Below are positions 53,508 to 62,140 of a DNA stretch of 64,000 bases, piece after piece. This DNA comes from Actinomycetota bacterium. GTDB taxonomy: Bacteria; Actinomycetota; Thermoleophilia; Solirubrobacterales; JACPNS01. Location: NCBI GenBank assembly GCA_016213645.1, contig JACQZY010000013.1, positions 1-64,000 on the forward strand. The letters run 5' to 3'. Both the position numbers and the translations under genes were made by a program. Positions within the stretch are counted from its first letter, which is position 1, and every line of letters starts with the position of its first letter. The notes beneath the pieces are model-generated. The model was given only the letters and a program-made list of their open reading frames with translations. It was not told where the DNA came from and did not search any database.

Positions 53508-53770
53508 CGGTCGACGTCTTCGGTCGGGCCACCGTGTCGCTGGAGATGCAGTTCGTCCCGGGTCCATTTACGGCCGCCCGGCCCACTGCTTCCCGGCCGC
53601 GAACGAGCGATCGCCAGGAACTCCGTCACCACCTCGGCGTTCCGTCGCAGACCCGCAAAGCGAACCAACTCGTCGCGAAGGACGGCGTTGACCGATGTGC
53701 CCTGCTCTGCAGCACGAACACGCGCCACCCTAAGCAGATCGTCGTCGATGCTGATGGTGAGATTTGCCAC
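53504..53770 (-). CDS. vapB: VapB-type antitoxin
   Basis: 88 aa. N-terminal ribbon-helix-helix pattern LTISIDDDLLRVARVRAAEQGTS (about residues 4-26 and the helix after) for DNA binding, then a flexible C-terminus to bind the toxin. GTG start at 53770; the frame continues upstream but without family sequence. Antitoxin first, toxin second, with overlap: the standard autoregulated vapBC layout. Confidence 0.85.
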   Translation of the reverse strand: MANLTISIDDDLLRVARVRAAEQGTSVNAVLRDELVRFAGLRRNAEVVTEFLAIARSRPGSSGPGGRKWTRDELHLQRHGGPTEDVDR

Positions 53771-53798
53771 GGATTCAGTGTAACACGGAATCCGTGTT
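53768..53798. promoter_or_regulatory. vapBC operator: palindrome AACACGGA-A-TCCGTGTT plus a half-site
   Basis: The perfect palindrome is 53782-53798. An extra half-site CACGGATTC at 53768-53776 overlaps the vapB start and mirrors GAATCCGTG at 53788-53796. Position and symmetry fit binding by VapB or VapBC to its own promoter. Confidence 0.7.
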
Positions 53799-54210
53799 GT
53801 AGAGTTCAAATGCGTCGTCTTCGCTATGCAGCGCACATGGATAGCGGACCGAGACTCACATAGGGGGTGGATTAGAAATTCGAGGCACTCCGGGGCTTGC
53901 CAAGTTCACATTCAACTTTCGGCACTCAACTGATCGATTTCTGTTGCGGCAACGCGAGGCGGCGGCTCGTTTGAACCAGCCGCGCGGCGGTTGGTTCGCG
54001 TTCTGCACCATCGCCGGCCAACGAGACTCGACCACCTGAGGTTTTCAATTTGCTCCGCGAGCTGCGAGTGGAGACAATCTCACGCTCGACACAAACGATC
54101 CATATTCGACATGGCGGCGGGTAGCCGACTTCCGGACGAATCCCGTTTCGGGTCCATTCCGATCACCAGTCGTTCACGTTCGGACGATTCGACCCGTCGC
54201 AGGCAACCAC
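53799..54210. other. Non-coding gap between vapB and higA
   Basis: 412 bp. It holds the right-hand 89-bp repeat (53906-53994). No protein-like reading frame and no hairpin terminator found. The rest shows no recognisable signal. Confidence 0.55.
53906..53994. repeat. 89-bp direct repeat, right copy
   Basis: Partner of 51475-51563, same orientation. The two copies bound the ATPase and VapBC genes. Confidence 0.75.
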
Positions 54211-55320
54211 CTACCCCGGCCATGAGGCAAGTTCCGCACGCACGTTCGGCACCAGCTTTCTCAGATGACTCCACGGCAGCGCGTTCGTGTGATGCAGTCG
54301 GCCGACGACGACGGCTGGGCTGACTCCGATGGACTCGGCGTAGTGGATGACACGTGAACGGCTGTACGGTGCGTCGATCGCGACGCCGCCGAGCAGCACC
54401 CAGTCAGCCGCCAACTTATCGGCCTCAATCTCGTGCGACTCGCTCGTCTCGCTCGCAAGATCCGAGTCAATCGCATATCCGCGATCGATGTGGCCGCTGC
54501 AAACGTGCGCGAGTTCGTGCAGCAACGTGAACAACACGCTGTCGAGGCCGGCAATGCGTCCCGAAACGGCGACGACCGGACCGCGGCCATCACGATATGC
54601 GACTCCGTCGATTTTGCTTCCGGCAAATGGGGCGACGTAGATCGCTCTGACTCCGGTCTTGGCGAGCTCGCGCGGCACGGCTTTCAGGTCCTCACCGTTT
54701 TGCACCGTTCGACACAGCCTGGCCGCGAAGCGCTCCGTGGCGGCCAGATCAAATTGCTTCGCGGTCGTCTTCTTCGCGGCGAGACGCACACACGCAAGCC
54801 ACGCAACCTGTGCCGGAGACAAGGATTGGTCGTCAACCGAACGTCTTGCCGCGACCTTGAACTTCGGGACGTCGTCGATCGACGAAATCTCGAGTAGCGC
54901 ACAGATCGCGCGTTCTTGAGCGTCGAGGTCATGATCCGGCATAATGCCGCGTTTCCGTAGCTCGTTAACGGGAACCAGGGATCGAAGTTTTGCGCGTCTC
55001 TGCACTTCGTCCAACGCACTAATTGATCGGTTATTGCGCAGCTGCCAAAGGCGGTACGAATCTTGCAGCTGTAGCCATGTTTCGGCGTTCGTACCCGTTG
55101 CGGCGGCGATCTCGGCGGCGGTGCGGGCAGTTATCTCTTTGTGCCCATTGATGATCTGAGAAACCACCTGCTGGGGTCGCCCCAGGATGTCGGCGAAGTC
55201 GGTTAACGTCCAGCCGCGCGACTCGATCTCGTCACGGAGATAATCCCCGACCGGAAAGACTTCAGCCGGCTGGTATGCCTTGATCGCGCTCATTTCATCG
55301 TCCGTTTCTCGGTTGGTCAT
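54211..55320 (-). CDS. higA: HigA-type antitoxin fused to ImmA/IrrE metallopeptidase
   Basis: 369 aa. Residues 24-75 are an XRE/HigA helix-turn-helix (LTDFADILGRPQQVVSQIINGH). The C-terminal half has the zinc motif HELAH (H268, E269, H272) with a distal Glu299 in HEIEADKLAADW, as in IrrE/ImmA peptidases. As antitoxin it should bind HigB and repress the promoter. The peptidase part may cut a regulator under stress. The start at 55320 lies 19 bp after the higB stop, with GAGAAACGG upstream. TTG 55353 or ATG 55290 are alternatives. Confidence 0.85.
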   Translation of the reverse strand: MTNRETDDEMSAIKAYQPAEVFPVGDYLRDEIESRGWTLTDFADILGRPQQVVSQIINGHKEITARTAAEIAAATGTNAETWLQLQDSYRLWQLRNNRSISALDEVQRRAKLRSLVPVNELRKRGIMPDHDLDAQERAICALLEISSIDDVPKFKVAARRSVDDQSLSPAQVAWLACVRLAAKKTTAKQFDLAATERFAARLCRTVQNGEDLKAVPRELAKTGVRAIYVAPFAGSKIDGVAYRDGRGPVVAVSGRIAGLDSVLFTLLHELAHVCSGHIDRGYAIDSDLASETSESHEIEADKLAADWVLLGGVAIDAPYSRSRVIHYAESIGVSPAVVVGRLHHTNALPWSHLRKLVPNVRAELASWPG

Positions 55321-55339
55321 CCGTTTCTCGGTGCGCCCG

Positions 55340-55639
55340 TCAGTGATAGTCAAGGATTTCGATTATCAGAACCAACTTGCCTTGGTCGTCTTTGGCGAAT
55401 CGAATGATCAGTCGCCACTGATCGTTGAGCCTGATGGAGTGATGTCCGGCGAGATCGCTGTGTAGCTTCTCAAGCCGAAGCGCCTTGTGCTCACGCAGCT
55501 CTCGTTCGTCCTGCACGGCCTGTAACAGCGCCACCTTCTTTCTGAACGCCTTGACCAGTTCGGGACTGTATTTCTTGGGCCGGTACTTGACGTCTTCGTA
55601 CAGTCGCCCGAGATTGCTCTTGGCGAAGTCGATTCGCAA
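55340..55639 (-). CDS. higB: HigB/RelE-type toxin
   Basis: 99 aa with a TTG start. RelE-superfamily pattern: a basic helical middle (LLQAVQDERELREHKALRLEKL) and the beta-strand end HSIRLNDQWRLIIRF followed by IEILDYH, typical of HigB mRNA endonucleases. Toxin before antitoxin is the usual higBA order. GAAGGGAAC lies before the TTG. Confidence 0.85.
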   Translation of the reverse strand: MRIDFAKSNLGRLYEDVKYRPKKYSPELVKAFRKKVALLQAVQDERELREHKALRLEKLHSDLAGHHSIRLNDQWRLIIRFAKDDQGKLVLIIEILDYH

Positions 55640-55652
55640 GTGCGTTCCCTTC

Positions 55653-55671
55653 TATCACCCTTTGGGTGATA
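55653..55671. promoter_or_regulatory. higBA operator TATCACCC-TTT-GGGTGATA
   Basis: Perfect 8-base arms, 14 bp upstream of the higB start, next to TATATG-like promoter bases on the minus strand. The position fits repression by the HigA helix-turn-helix. The remaining bases to 55809 show nothing else. Confidence 0.7.
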
Positions 55672-55809
55672 CATATACTAACAGTTTTCAGTGCCGTGAG
55701 CGCGCAGTAGAGCCAGAAAACACTTCCGGACAACGAAACTGCAACGACCATCTGCGCCTACGCGATCGCGTTGAACGTAAAGAAGCCCCCGGACGAACAG
55801 ATGTTCGCC

Positions 55810-56460
55810 CTACCCGGGCAGCACAAAAAACGCCACGACCGAGTACTGCAGTGCGATCGCGACGACCACGAGCAGGTGGAAGACCTCGTGGTATCCAAAG
55901 ACGCCGGGCACGGGGTTGGGCTTTTGCATCGCGTAGATGACTGCGCCCACGGTGTAGGCCACACCTCCAGCAGCCAGCAGCGCCGTGCCGACCGCGCCGA
56001 TCTCGCGAGCGATCTGCGGCATTGCGACAACCGAAACCCAGCCCAGGCCGATGCAGATGCCGGCCATGATCCACTTGGACGCGTCGGCAAGTGCCAGCTC
56101 TGCGATGCTGCCGGCGAGCGCGCAGCCCCAAACGGCCGCGAGCAGGATGATCGCGAAGTCGCCCTTCAGCACCAGCAGCGCGAAGGGCGTGTAGGTGCCG
56201 GCGATCAGCATGAAGATCATCGAATGGTCCAGGCGGCGCAGCTTCTTGCGCACCGATGCTGTCCAGTTGCCTCGGTGGTACAGCGCCGAGACGCCCAGCA
56301 GCGCGGAGACGCTGACGGCGAAGACCGCGGCGGCGATCACCGACTTGGCGTCGTGCGTGGCGGCGGCCACCATCACAACGCCGGTGAACAGCGACACCAC
56401 GAACGCTCGCTGGTGCAGAACTCCTCGCAGCCGAGGTTTGAGTGAGGTTTGCGCGTCCAC
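55810..56460 (-). CDS. Haemolysin III / PAQR-family membrane protein
   Basis: 216 aa, seven transmembrane helices. Conserved polar residues of the family: SALYHRGNW (Ser and His), LDHSMIFMLIAGTYTPF (Asp-His) and FGYHEVFHLLVV (His-x3-His), likely zinc ligands as in adiponectin-receptor relatives. True function unknown; haemolysis is only a historic label. GTG start. A single gene. Confidence 0.9.
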   Translation of the reverse strand: MDAQTSLKPRLRGVLHQRAFVVSLFTGVVMVAAATHDAKSVIAAAVFAVSVSALLGVSALYHRGNWTASVRKKLRRLDHSMIFMLIAGTYTPFALLVLKGDFAIILLAAVWGCALAGSIAELALADASKWIMAGICIGLGWVSVVAMPQIAREIGAVGTALLAAGGVAYTVGAVIYAMQKPNPVPGVFGYHEVFHLLVVVAIALQYSVVAFFVLPG

Positions 56461-56635
56461 TGGTAAAAACTCCTCACGTCAGAATACCCAAGCGCGTATA
56501 GGCTCCGCGTGAAAGCACTACAGCCGCTCCGCAACGTCGAGATCGAACGATGGTCACACCACAGGGTTTTATCGCACTTCCGCTGATCGTGGCGCGTGAG
56601 AAGCTGCTTCGCGAACGCCGCGCCCGCGCCCGCGC

Positions 56636-58060
56636 CTACGGCTTGAACCACATATCCATGTAGAACTTCAGAAAGCTCGACACCATCTCGCGCTCGGGCA
56701 GCGTGGCGGCCATTCCGTAAAGCGGCGCCATGCCACCTTCCTTCGCCGGTTCGTCCTTTACCTCCGCGATCGACTCGCGCAGATCGGCCGTGAAGCGGTC
56801 GGCCACACCCGGCTGCGTCTGGCGCAGCGTCACGCAGATGTGTACCGCCTGCGGATGGTGCAGTCCGTTCAAGCTCCAGCCACGTTCGCTCATCGCGTCC
56901 ATCACGCGGTAGATGTCCAGGTCGTCTCCGGTCGCGCGGAAGGCCACGCAAAACAGCGGGTCGCCGATCACCTCAAGCTCGTCGATCTCGCCGATCCCGG
57001 CCTTGATTGCGGCAGCGGACTCCAGGATCGCCTTCGTCGCGCGCATGTAACCCTCTTCGCCGATCGACACCAGCGCCGCCCAACAGGCCGCGCTCAGCCC
57101 TCCCGGCCGACTGCCCGCAAACGTGGGTGAGCAGTAGATCCCACCGGGCCATTCGGTGGCGGTGAAGAATTGGTGATGCAGCAGCTCGGGATCGCGATAG
57201 AGCACGACCGACGTGCCCTTGGCCGCGTAGCCGAACTTGTGCGTGTCGCAGGACATCGACGTCACGCCGGGCAGGCGGAAGTCGAACGGCGGCACTTCAT
57301 AGCCGAGCTTCTCGGCCCACGGCAGCACGAATCCACCGAGGCAGCCGTCCACGTGCATGCCGATGCCGCGTTCGTGAGCCAGCGCCGCCAACTCCTCGAT
57401 CGGATCGATCATGCCGTGCGGAAAGCCCGGCGCCGATCCGACCAGCGCAACCGTTTGATCGTTGATCTGCGCGGCCATCGCCTGCACGTCGGCGCGCCAG
57501 TCGTCCCCCACCGGCACGCGCACGAGATCGATCTGAAAATACTGCGCCGCTTTGTCGAAGGCCACGTGCGCGCTGGCGGGCGCAACCACGCGCGGGCGGT
57601 CGAATCCGTCGCGCTCGATCCCGCGGTCGCGGTAGGCCTTCATCGCCAACATGATGCTTTCCGTGCCACCGGAGCTGACCGTGCCGACGATCTCGCATCC
57701 GGCCTTCGCGCTGTTGAGCATGGCGGCGGTCATAGCCACGATCTCGGCCTCGAACTTGGAGCCGCTTGGCCAGATATCGAGGTGCAGCGGGTTGTTCTGC
57801 GACTGCAAGGCGTATACGCGATTGAGGAAGTCGATGTGTTCGGAGTCGCCCTGGTAAACCGCGCCGGAGCTGTGTCCGCTCTGCCAGCGGTCGCGCTCGG
57901 CGGCGGCCATCTCTTCGATCTCGGCCAGCACCTGGTCTCGCGGCAGGCCGTGCGACGGAAGATTTGTGTGGACGTCGAGCTTTCCGCTGTAGGGACGCAG
58001 CGACGCGTGCATCTCGGCCATCGGGTCGGCGGCGGGTGCCTCGCTTGTTTGATCGTTCAT
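56636..58060 (-). CDS. PLP-dependent lyase/decarboxylase, sphingosine-1-phosphate-lyase-like
   Basis: 474 aa. Group II decarboxylase fold. [17 protein letters not shown] gives the phosphate-binding loop, [13 protein letters not shown] the PLP-ring Asp, and [13 protein letters not shown] the Schiff-base Lys. Overall it is closer to S1P lyase than to glutamate decarboxylase by the [14 protein letters not shown] and [18 protein letters not shown] segments. It would break a phospho-amino alcohol or decarboxylate an amino acid; the substrate is unknown. AAAGGAG precedes the ATG, which overlaps the kinase stop (ATGA). Confidence 0.85.
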   Translation of the reverse strand: MNDQTSEAPAADPMAEMHASLRPYSGKLDVHTNLPSHGLPRDQVLAEIEEMAAAERDRWQSGHSSGAVYQGDSEHIDFLNRVYALQSQNNPLHLDIWPSGSKFEAEIVAMTAAMLNSAKAGCEIVGTVSSGGTESIMLAMKAYRDRGIERDGFDRPRVVAPASAHVAFDKAAQYFQIDLVRVPVGDDWRADVQAMAAQINDQTVALVGSAPGFPHGMIDPIEELAALAHERGIGMHVDGCLGGFVLPWAEKLGYEVPPFDFRLPGVTSMSCDTHKFGYAAKGTSVVLYRDPELLHHQFFTATEWPGGIYCSPTFAGSRPGGLSAACWAALVSIGEEGYMRATKAILESAAAIKAGIGEIDELEVIGDPLFCVAFRATGDDLDIYRVMDAMSERGWSLNGLHHPQAVHICVTLRQTQPGVADRFTADLRESIAEVKDEPAKEGGMAPLYGMAATLPEREMVSSFLKFYMDMWFKP

Positions 58061-59628
58061 GTCGTCGCTCCTTTGTTGGTGCGGTTGAGTCTTGTGTACA
58101 TCTTGCGATTGGCTTTGTAGAAGCCGCGAAATTCATCGAAGAGTTCGTCGTAGCGCGCGCTGTTGGCGGCGTTCGGTTCGTGCGATTCGGCGGTGCGCAC
58201 GCGCTCGGGGATCTCGCCCACCCTCACGTGTCCAAGCGCCAGCGAAGCCAGCAGCGCGGCGCCGCGCGTGTTGGCTTTACGCGGCTCGGCGATTCGATTG
58301 ATGCGACGGCCAAGCACGTCGGCGAAGATCTGCGCCCACAGCGACGACTCCGCGCCGCCGCCGATGAAGGCGATGTCGTTTAGTTCGCGGCCGACGAGCT
58401 TTTCCGTGTGTAGCTGCATCCAGCGGGCGTTCAGCGCCACGCCTTCAAGCGTCGCGCGCACGAGCGCACCGCGCGTGGTCGCCAGCGAAAGGTTGGCGTA
58501 AGCGGCGCGCACGTGGTGGTCGTCGAGCGGCGTGCGTTCGCCGTTTAGCCAGGGGGTGAAGAGCACGCCTCCGGCGCCCGGTCCGCACTCGCCGGCCTCG
58601 GCCACCAAGTCGTTGAAGCTGATCTCCGGCGCGCCCAGCAGGTTGTCGCGCAGATGCGCAAGCGTCGCGCCCGCGCACTGCTGTTCGGTGCACACCAGGT
58701 ACCTGCCCGCGATCGACGACGGCAGCGCAGCGACGTTGTGAAACGGGTCCGTCTTCTTGAACGGCACGTGGCACGACAGCCAGCCAGACGTGCCCACGTA
58801 GAGGTGCGCCGCGTAGTCCGCCACCGCGCCCGAGCCGATCGCGGCGGACATGATGTCCGGCGACGACGCCACCACAGGCACGGGGTCGATGCCCAGCTCG
58901 GCGGCGCGCGCCGGCAGTAGTTCGCCGACGATGCTGCCGCTGGGAACGATCTCCGGAAGTTTCTCGCGCGAAAGCCCGGAGAGCTTGAGCAGACCGTCGT
59001 CGTAGGCGATCGCGTCGATCTTGCGGTTGTCGGTTCCCCAGCAGACGGTGGCCGATTCCGCGGAGGACACGATCCTGCCGGTCATGCGCGCGGTTAAAAA
59101 GTCACCCGGCTCAACGAACGCCCGCGTGCGCTCGTACACGTCTGGATGACGGTCCTGAATAAGCAGGATCTGGCCCACGGGATCGTGGCCTGACAGCGAC
59201 GGCGCGCCGCCCGTGACGCGCAGCCAGCGGGCGAGCTTGAGCGGGTTGTATCCGGCCACGCGCGGCCCCGGACCGGCGGCTCGCCGCGCGTACGGCGCGC
59301 CGCGACCGTCCATCCAACTGACGGCGTTCATCAACGGATTCGCGTCTTCGTCAATCGCCACGGTCGTCACCCACTGGGCCGTAACGGCAACTGCGACCGG
59401 TGGTGGTGTTCCGGCGGGAGCGTCGGCGATCGCGCGGCGCGATGCCGCGGTGATCGCGTTCCACCAGCCCTCCGGGTCTTGCTCAACTCCGCCGTCTTCG
59501 GTCAACACAAGGGGCGTGGGCTCAAACGCGTCGCTCACCACCTCGCCCCGCGTGGAGACGAGCGCGACCTTCGGCCCGCCCGTACCCAGATCGATCGCAA
59601 GAATGTTCGCCTCGCTCGGCGCCGCCAA
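58057..59628 (-). CDS. FGGY-family carbohydrate kinase (xylulokinase-like)
   Basis: 523 aa. Two FGGY domains: the N-terminal phosphate-binding strand [15 protein letters not shown] and the C-terminal [25 protein letters not shown]-binding signature. [12 protein letters not shown] lies in the substrate region. It phosphorylates a sugar, polyol or related compound. Xylulose is only one option. A TTG start at 59628 is supported by GGGGGGCGGAG just upstream. The overlap with the PLP lyase gene suggests the kinase product feeds the lyase. Confidence 0.88.
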   Translation of the reverse strand: MAAPSEANILAIDLGTGGPKVALVSTRGEVVSDAFEPTPLVLTEDGGVEQDPEGWWNAITAASRRAIADAPAGTPPPVAVAVTAQWVTTVAIDEDANPLMNAVSWMDGRGAPYARRAAGPGPRVAGYNPLKLARWLRVTGGAPSLSGHDPVGQILLIQDRHPDVYERTRAFVEPGDFLTARMTGRIVSSAESATVCWGTDNRKIDAIAYDDGLLKLSGLSREKLPEIVPSGSIVGELLPARAAELGIDPVPVVASSPDIMSAAIGSGAVADYAAHLYVGTSGWLSCHVPFKKTDPFHNVAALPSSIAGRYLVCTEQQCAGATLAHLRDNLLGAPEISFNDLVAEAGECGPGAGGVLFTPWLNGERTPLDDHHVRAAYANLSLATTRGALVRATLEGVALNARWMQLHTEKLVGRELNDIAFIGGGAESSLWAQIFADVLGRRINRIAEPRKANTRGAALLASLALGHVRVGEIPERVRTAESHEPNAANSARYDELFDEFRGFYKANRKMYTRLNRTNKGATT

Positions 59629-59660
59629 CTCCGCCCCCCGTGTTGAAGGTTTTCTGAAGC

Positions 59661-60311
59661 CTATTTGAGACCGGACTCGGCGGACGGCAACGGTGGATGT
59701 TCGTTTTGCTCATCCTCGCTGCCTCCCTGCCGGTACCAGAGCGCGACCGCCAGCAGCACGCAGGCGATCATCCCGATCCAGCCGGTCGTTCGAACGACCG
59801 AGGCTATCGCAAGATCTTGGTCCATCAGTCCGTGGCGGCTGAGAATGTTCGCCCAGTCGTGCTCGCCGCCGCCCACCAGCGGCAGTTCCTGCGCGCGCGC
59901 GTCGGCCACGTAGCGAGCGATGTTGAGGAAGTTCTCGAAAAACCAGACGCCCACGATGCACATCGAAAGCGCCGAACGCTGACGCCAAAAAGCTCCGGCC
60001 AGCACAAGCGGCACCAGCAGTTGCATCAGTGTGCCGCCCCACAACCCAAGCGACTCGCCGAAGATGCCGAAGAACGGATGACCGAACTCGTGGATCGCCA
60101 AATTGACGCTGTCGAGGATCAGCAGGAAGCCGTCCTTGTCCGTGTACAGCAGCAGCATCAACCAGGCACATCCGAGAACGGTGGCGATCGTTCCCGCCGT
60201 TGAGATCGGCTGCCAGTACCAGCCATGTGCGCGTGAGGTCTCGCGCGCGAATTCGTTTATGCGAGCCGACTCCATGTGCAAATCATCGGCACGGCGCGTT
60301 GCGGACTTCAT
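59661..60311 (-). CDS. Membrane protein with HEFGH zinc-type motif
   Basis: 216 aa. About four or five transmembrane helices. AIHEFGHPFF (about residues 73-82) has the HExxH zinc pattern inside a membrane segment, as in site-2-type M50 proteases, but the second M50 motif (NxxPxxPLDG) is not seen. I would call it a predicted membrane metalloprotein of unknown function. It ends 32 bp before the kinase gene on the same strand. A second possible start lies at 60275. It is divergent from the FKBP gene. Confidence 0.7.
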   Translation of the reverse strand: MKSATRRADDLHMESARINEFARETSRAHGWYWQPISTAGTIATVLGCAWLMLLLYTDKDGFLLILDSVNLAIHEFGHPFFGIFGESLGLWGGTLMQLLVPLVLAGAFWRQRSALSMCIVGVWFFENFLNIARYVADARAQELPLVGGGEHDWANILSRHGLMDQDLAIASVVRTTGWIGMIACVLLAVALWYRQGGSEDEQNEHPPLPSAESGLK

Positions 60312-60356
60312 CCAGATGCGCAGGGATCGGCACTTCGTCCTGCGAATATCTGCGAC

Positions 60357-60917
60357 ATGAAACTCAAATTTGGCATTTACCTAACCATCATCGCCGTCGC
60401 GCTTCTGATCGCGGGCTGCGGCGACAAGAAATCAAGCGAATCAGAAGACAGTGGCACCACGACCGAGCAGACCGACCAGTCCGGAGCCACCGCGGACACG
60501 TCCACCGAAGTCCAGGAGGGCAAGCCTCCGAAGGTGACCGGCAGCCTGAAGGAGAAGCCGGTGATTGCGACGCCGGACGGCTACCCGCCCGAGAAACTCG
60601 TGATCAAGGACATCAAGAAGGGCACCGGCAAGAAGGCCGAAGACGGCGACCAGCTGAAGATGCAGTACGTCGGCCTGAACTGGTCCAACGGCGCGGAGGT
60701 CGACAGCTCGTGGAAGACCGGTCAGCCGTTCCCGTTTGAGCTGGGCGCCGGTGGCGTAATCAAGGGCTGGGACCAGGGCGTGAAGGGCATGCGCGTTGGC
60801 GGCCGCCGCCTGCTGATCATTCCGCCTGATCTCGGTTACGGCGAAGCCGGCCAACCGCCGACGATCCCACCGAGTGAGACGCTCGTATTCGTGGTGGACT
60901 TGAAGAGCGCCAAGTAA
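60357..60917 (+). CDS. FKBP-type peptidyl-prolyl isomerase lipoprotein
   Basis: 186 aa. Lipoprotein signal with lipobox LIAGC (Cys21), a Ser/Thr/Glu-rich linker, and an FKBP domain (about residues 85-186; MQYVGLNWSNGAEVDSSW, FELGAGGVIKGWDQGVKGM, RRLLIIPPDLGYGE, LVFVVDL). It acts outside the membrane in protein folding. ATG at 60357; an upstream in-frame start would spoil the signal. Divergent from the membrane protein, 45 bp apart. Confidence 0.93.
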   Translation: MKLKFGIYLTIIAVALLIAGCGDKKSSESEDSGTTTEQTDQSGATADTSTEVQEGKPPKVTGSLKEKPVIATPDGYPPEKLVIKDIKKGTGKKAEDGDQLKMQYVGLNWSNGAEVDSSWKTGQPFPFELGAGGVIKGWDQGVKGMRVGGRRLLIIPPDLGYGEAGQPPTIPPSETLVFVVDLKSAK

Positions 60918-60981
60918 CGCGCGAGGGATTCAGCCGTCGCGAGACGGAACAGGAACAAGAAGACTCAAGCACGGATCTATT

Positions 60982-61014
60982 CCGCGGGCGGGCGGGTTCA
61001 CCGCACGCCCGCGG
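60982..61014. terminator. GC hairpin between convergent genes
   Basis: CCGCGGGCG (60982-60990) pairs with CGCCCGCGG (61006-61014), between the FKBP gene and the convergent small secreted gene. No T-run; function inferred from position. Confidence 0.4.
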
Positions 61015-61043
61015 AGCCACAGCCGGTTATCGACGCCGAAAGC

Positions 61044-61412
61044 TCAGCGCCGGTCGCAGTAAATGCTCTCGAAGTCGTCCGTTGGGTTGCGCAGGGCGAT
61101 CTCGTACACACCGTCGGACGTCTTGTGCCAACGGCCCTTCATGCCACCGAGCGTGCCCTTCTTGAAGCTGATCGGGTATGCCGCGATGCCGTCGGGATAG
61201 GTGCGCAAGCCGCCCTTGGCGCGGAACGTGCCGTGTGATCCACGGTGCGCGTAGCGGCTCTTGCTCTTGATCGTCAGCGTGCCAAACAGCGTGCCGCCCG
61301 AGCCGATCACACAGTCGTATGCGCCGCGCGGCGGAGCCTTGGCGGCGGCGGGCGCGGCGATCAACAGTGCGATCGCGGCGGTAAGGAGCATAGTGGCGGC
61401 TGAACGACGCAT
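61044..61412 (-). CDS. Small secreted protein of unknown function
   Basis: 122 aa. Signal peptide MRRSAATMLLTAAIALLIAAPAAA, cleavage about residue 24. The mature part of about 95 residues is beta-rich with one Cys near each end (YDCVIG and SIYCDRR), probably a disulfide. No family recognised. Confidence 0.75.
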   Translation of the reverse strand: MRRSAATMLLTAAIALLIAAPAAAKAPPRGAYDCVIGSGGTLFGTLTIKSKSRYAHRGSHGTFRAKGGLRTYPDGIAAYPISFKKGTLGGMKGRWHKTSDGVYEIALRNPTDDFESIYCDRR

Positions 61413-61546
61413 CGATGCAAAGGGTAGCGATGGGCGGTGCTATTGCGTGTGCGGCGGCGAATGCAACGGCGGGGGTGCAACGCTTCAGCAAGCGCCGGAC
61501 ACTAATTAAGCAAGTCCGGCAATCCACAAAAGCCTTTCGGAGATCG

Positions 61547-62140
61547 ATGTCCAACCTTCCCACCAACGACGCGCGTCGATTGCGCATGGAGGCGCTGTTT
61601 GCGCAGCACCACCGATCGGTTCTTGGATTCGCGCTGCGTCGCGTTTCGGAACCTGCTGACGCCGCAGACGTCGTGGCAGATGTCTTTCTGATCGCCTGGC
61701 GCCGTTTGAGCGACGTGCCTGACGGCGACGCCACTCGTGCCTGGTTGTTTGGGACCGCACGGCGGGTACTCGCCAATCAGCGACGCGGCGACCACCGACG
61801 CAATGGTTTGGCTGAACGAATGCGGCTGGAGTTAGAAGCTCACTTGCCGTTTCACGAGCCGGACACCGAGTGCACAGCGATACACCAGGCGCTCGCGGAG
61901 TTGACCGAACGCGACCGCGAGATCCTTCAGCTCTCGGTCTGGGAAGAATTGAGCCCGGCCGAGATCGCCGTGGCCATGAACATGCGCGGCACGACTGTAC
62001 GCAGCCGACTGCGCCGAGCGCGAAAGCGTTTCGAAGCGCACTTGGTCGCCGGCGGCTGGAACCAACCGCTCAGCCCATCGCGCAGCGCAGCACTAAGCAC
62101 AGCGAACTCACCATCAGAAACAGCCGGGGAAACCACATGA
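61547..62140 (+). CDS. ECF RNA polymerase sigma factor
   Basis: 197 aa. Region 2 (about residues 14-80: FAQHHRSVLGFALRRV, DVVADVFLIAWRRLSDVP) and region 4 (about 115-170: LTERDREILQLSVWEELSPAEIAVAM, RSRLRRARKRF). The start at 61547 (GGAG upstream) gives the normal length. A longer frame starts at 61415. Its stop overlaps the next start (ATGA), the usual sigma/anti-sigma arrangement. Confidence 0.92.
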   Translation: MSNLPTNDARRLRMEALFAQHHRSVLGFALRRVSEPADAADVVADVFLIAWRRLSDVPDGDATRAWLFGTARRVLANQRRGDHRRNGLAERMRLELEAHLPFHEPDTECTAIHQALAELTERDREILQLSVWEELSPAEIAVAMNMRGTTVRSRLRRARKRFEAHLVAGGWNQPLSPSRSAALSTANSPSETAGETT

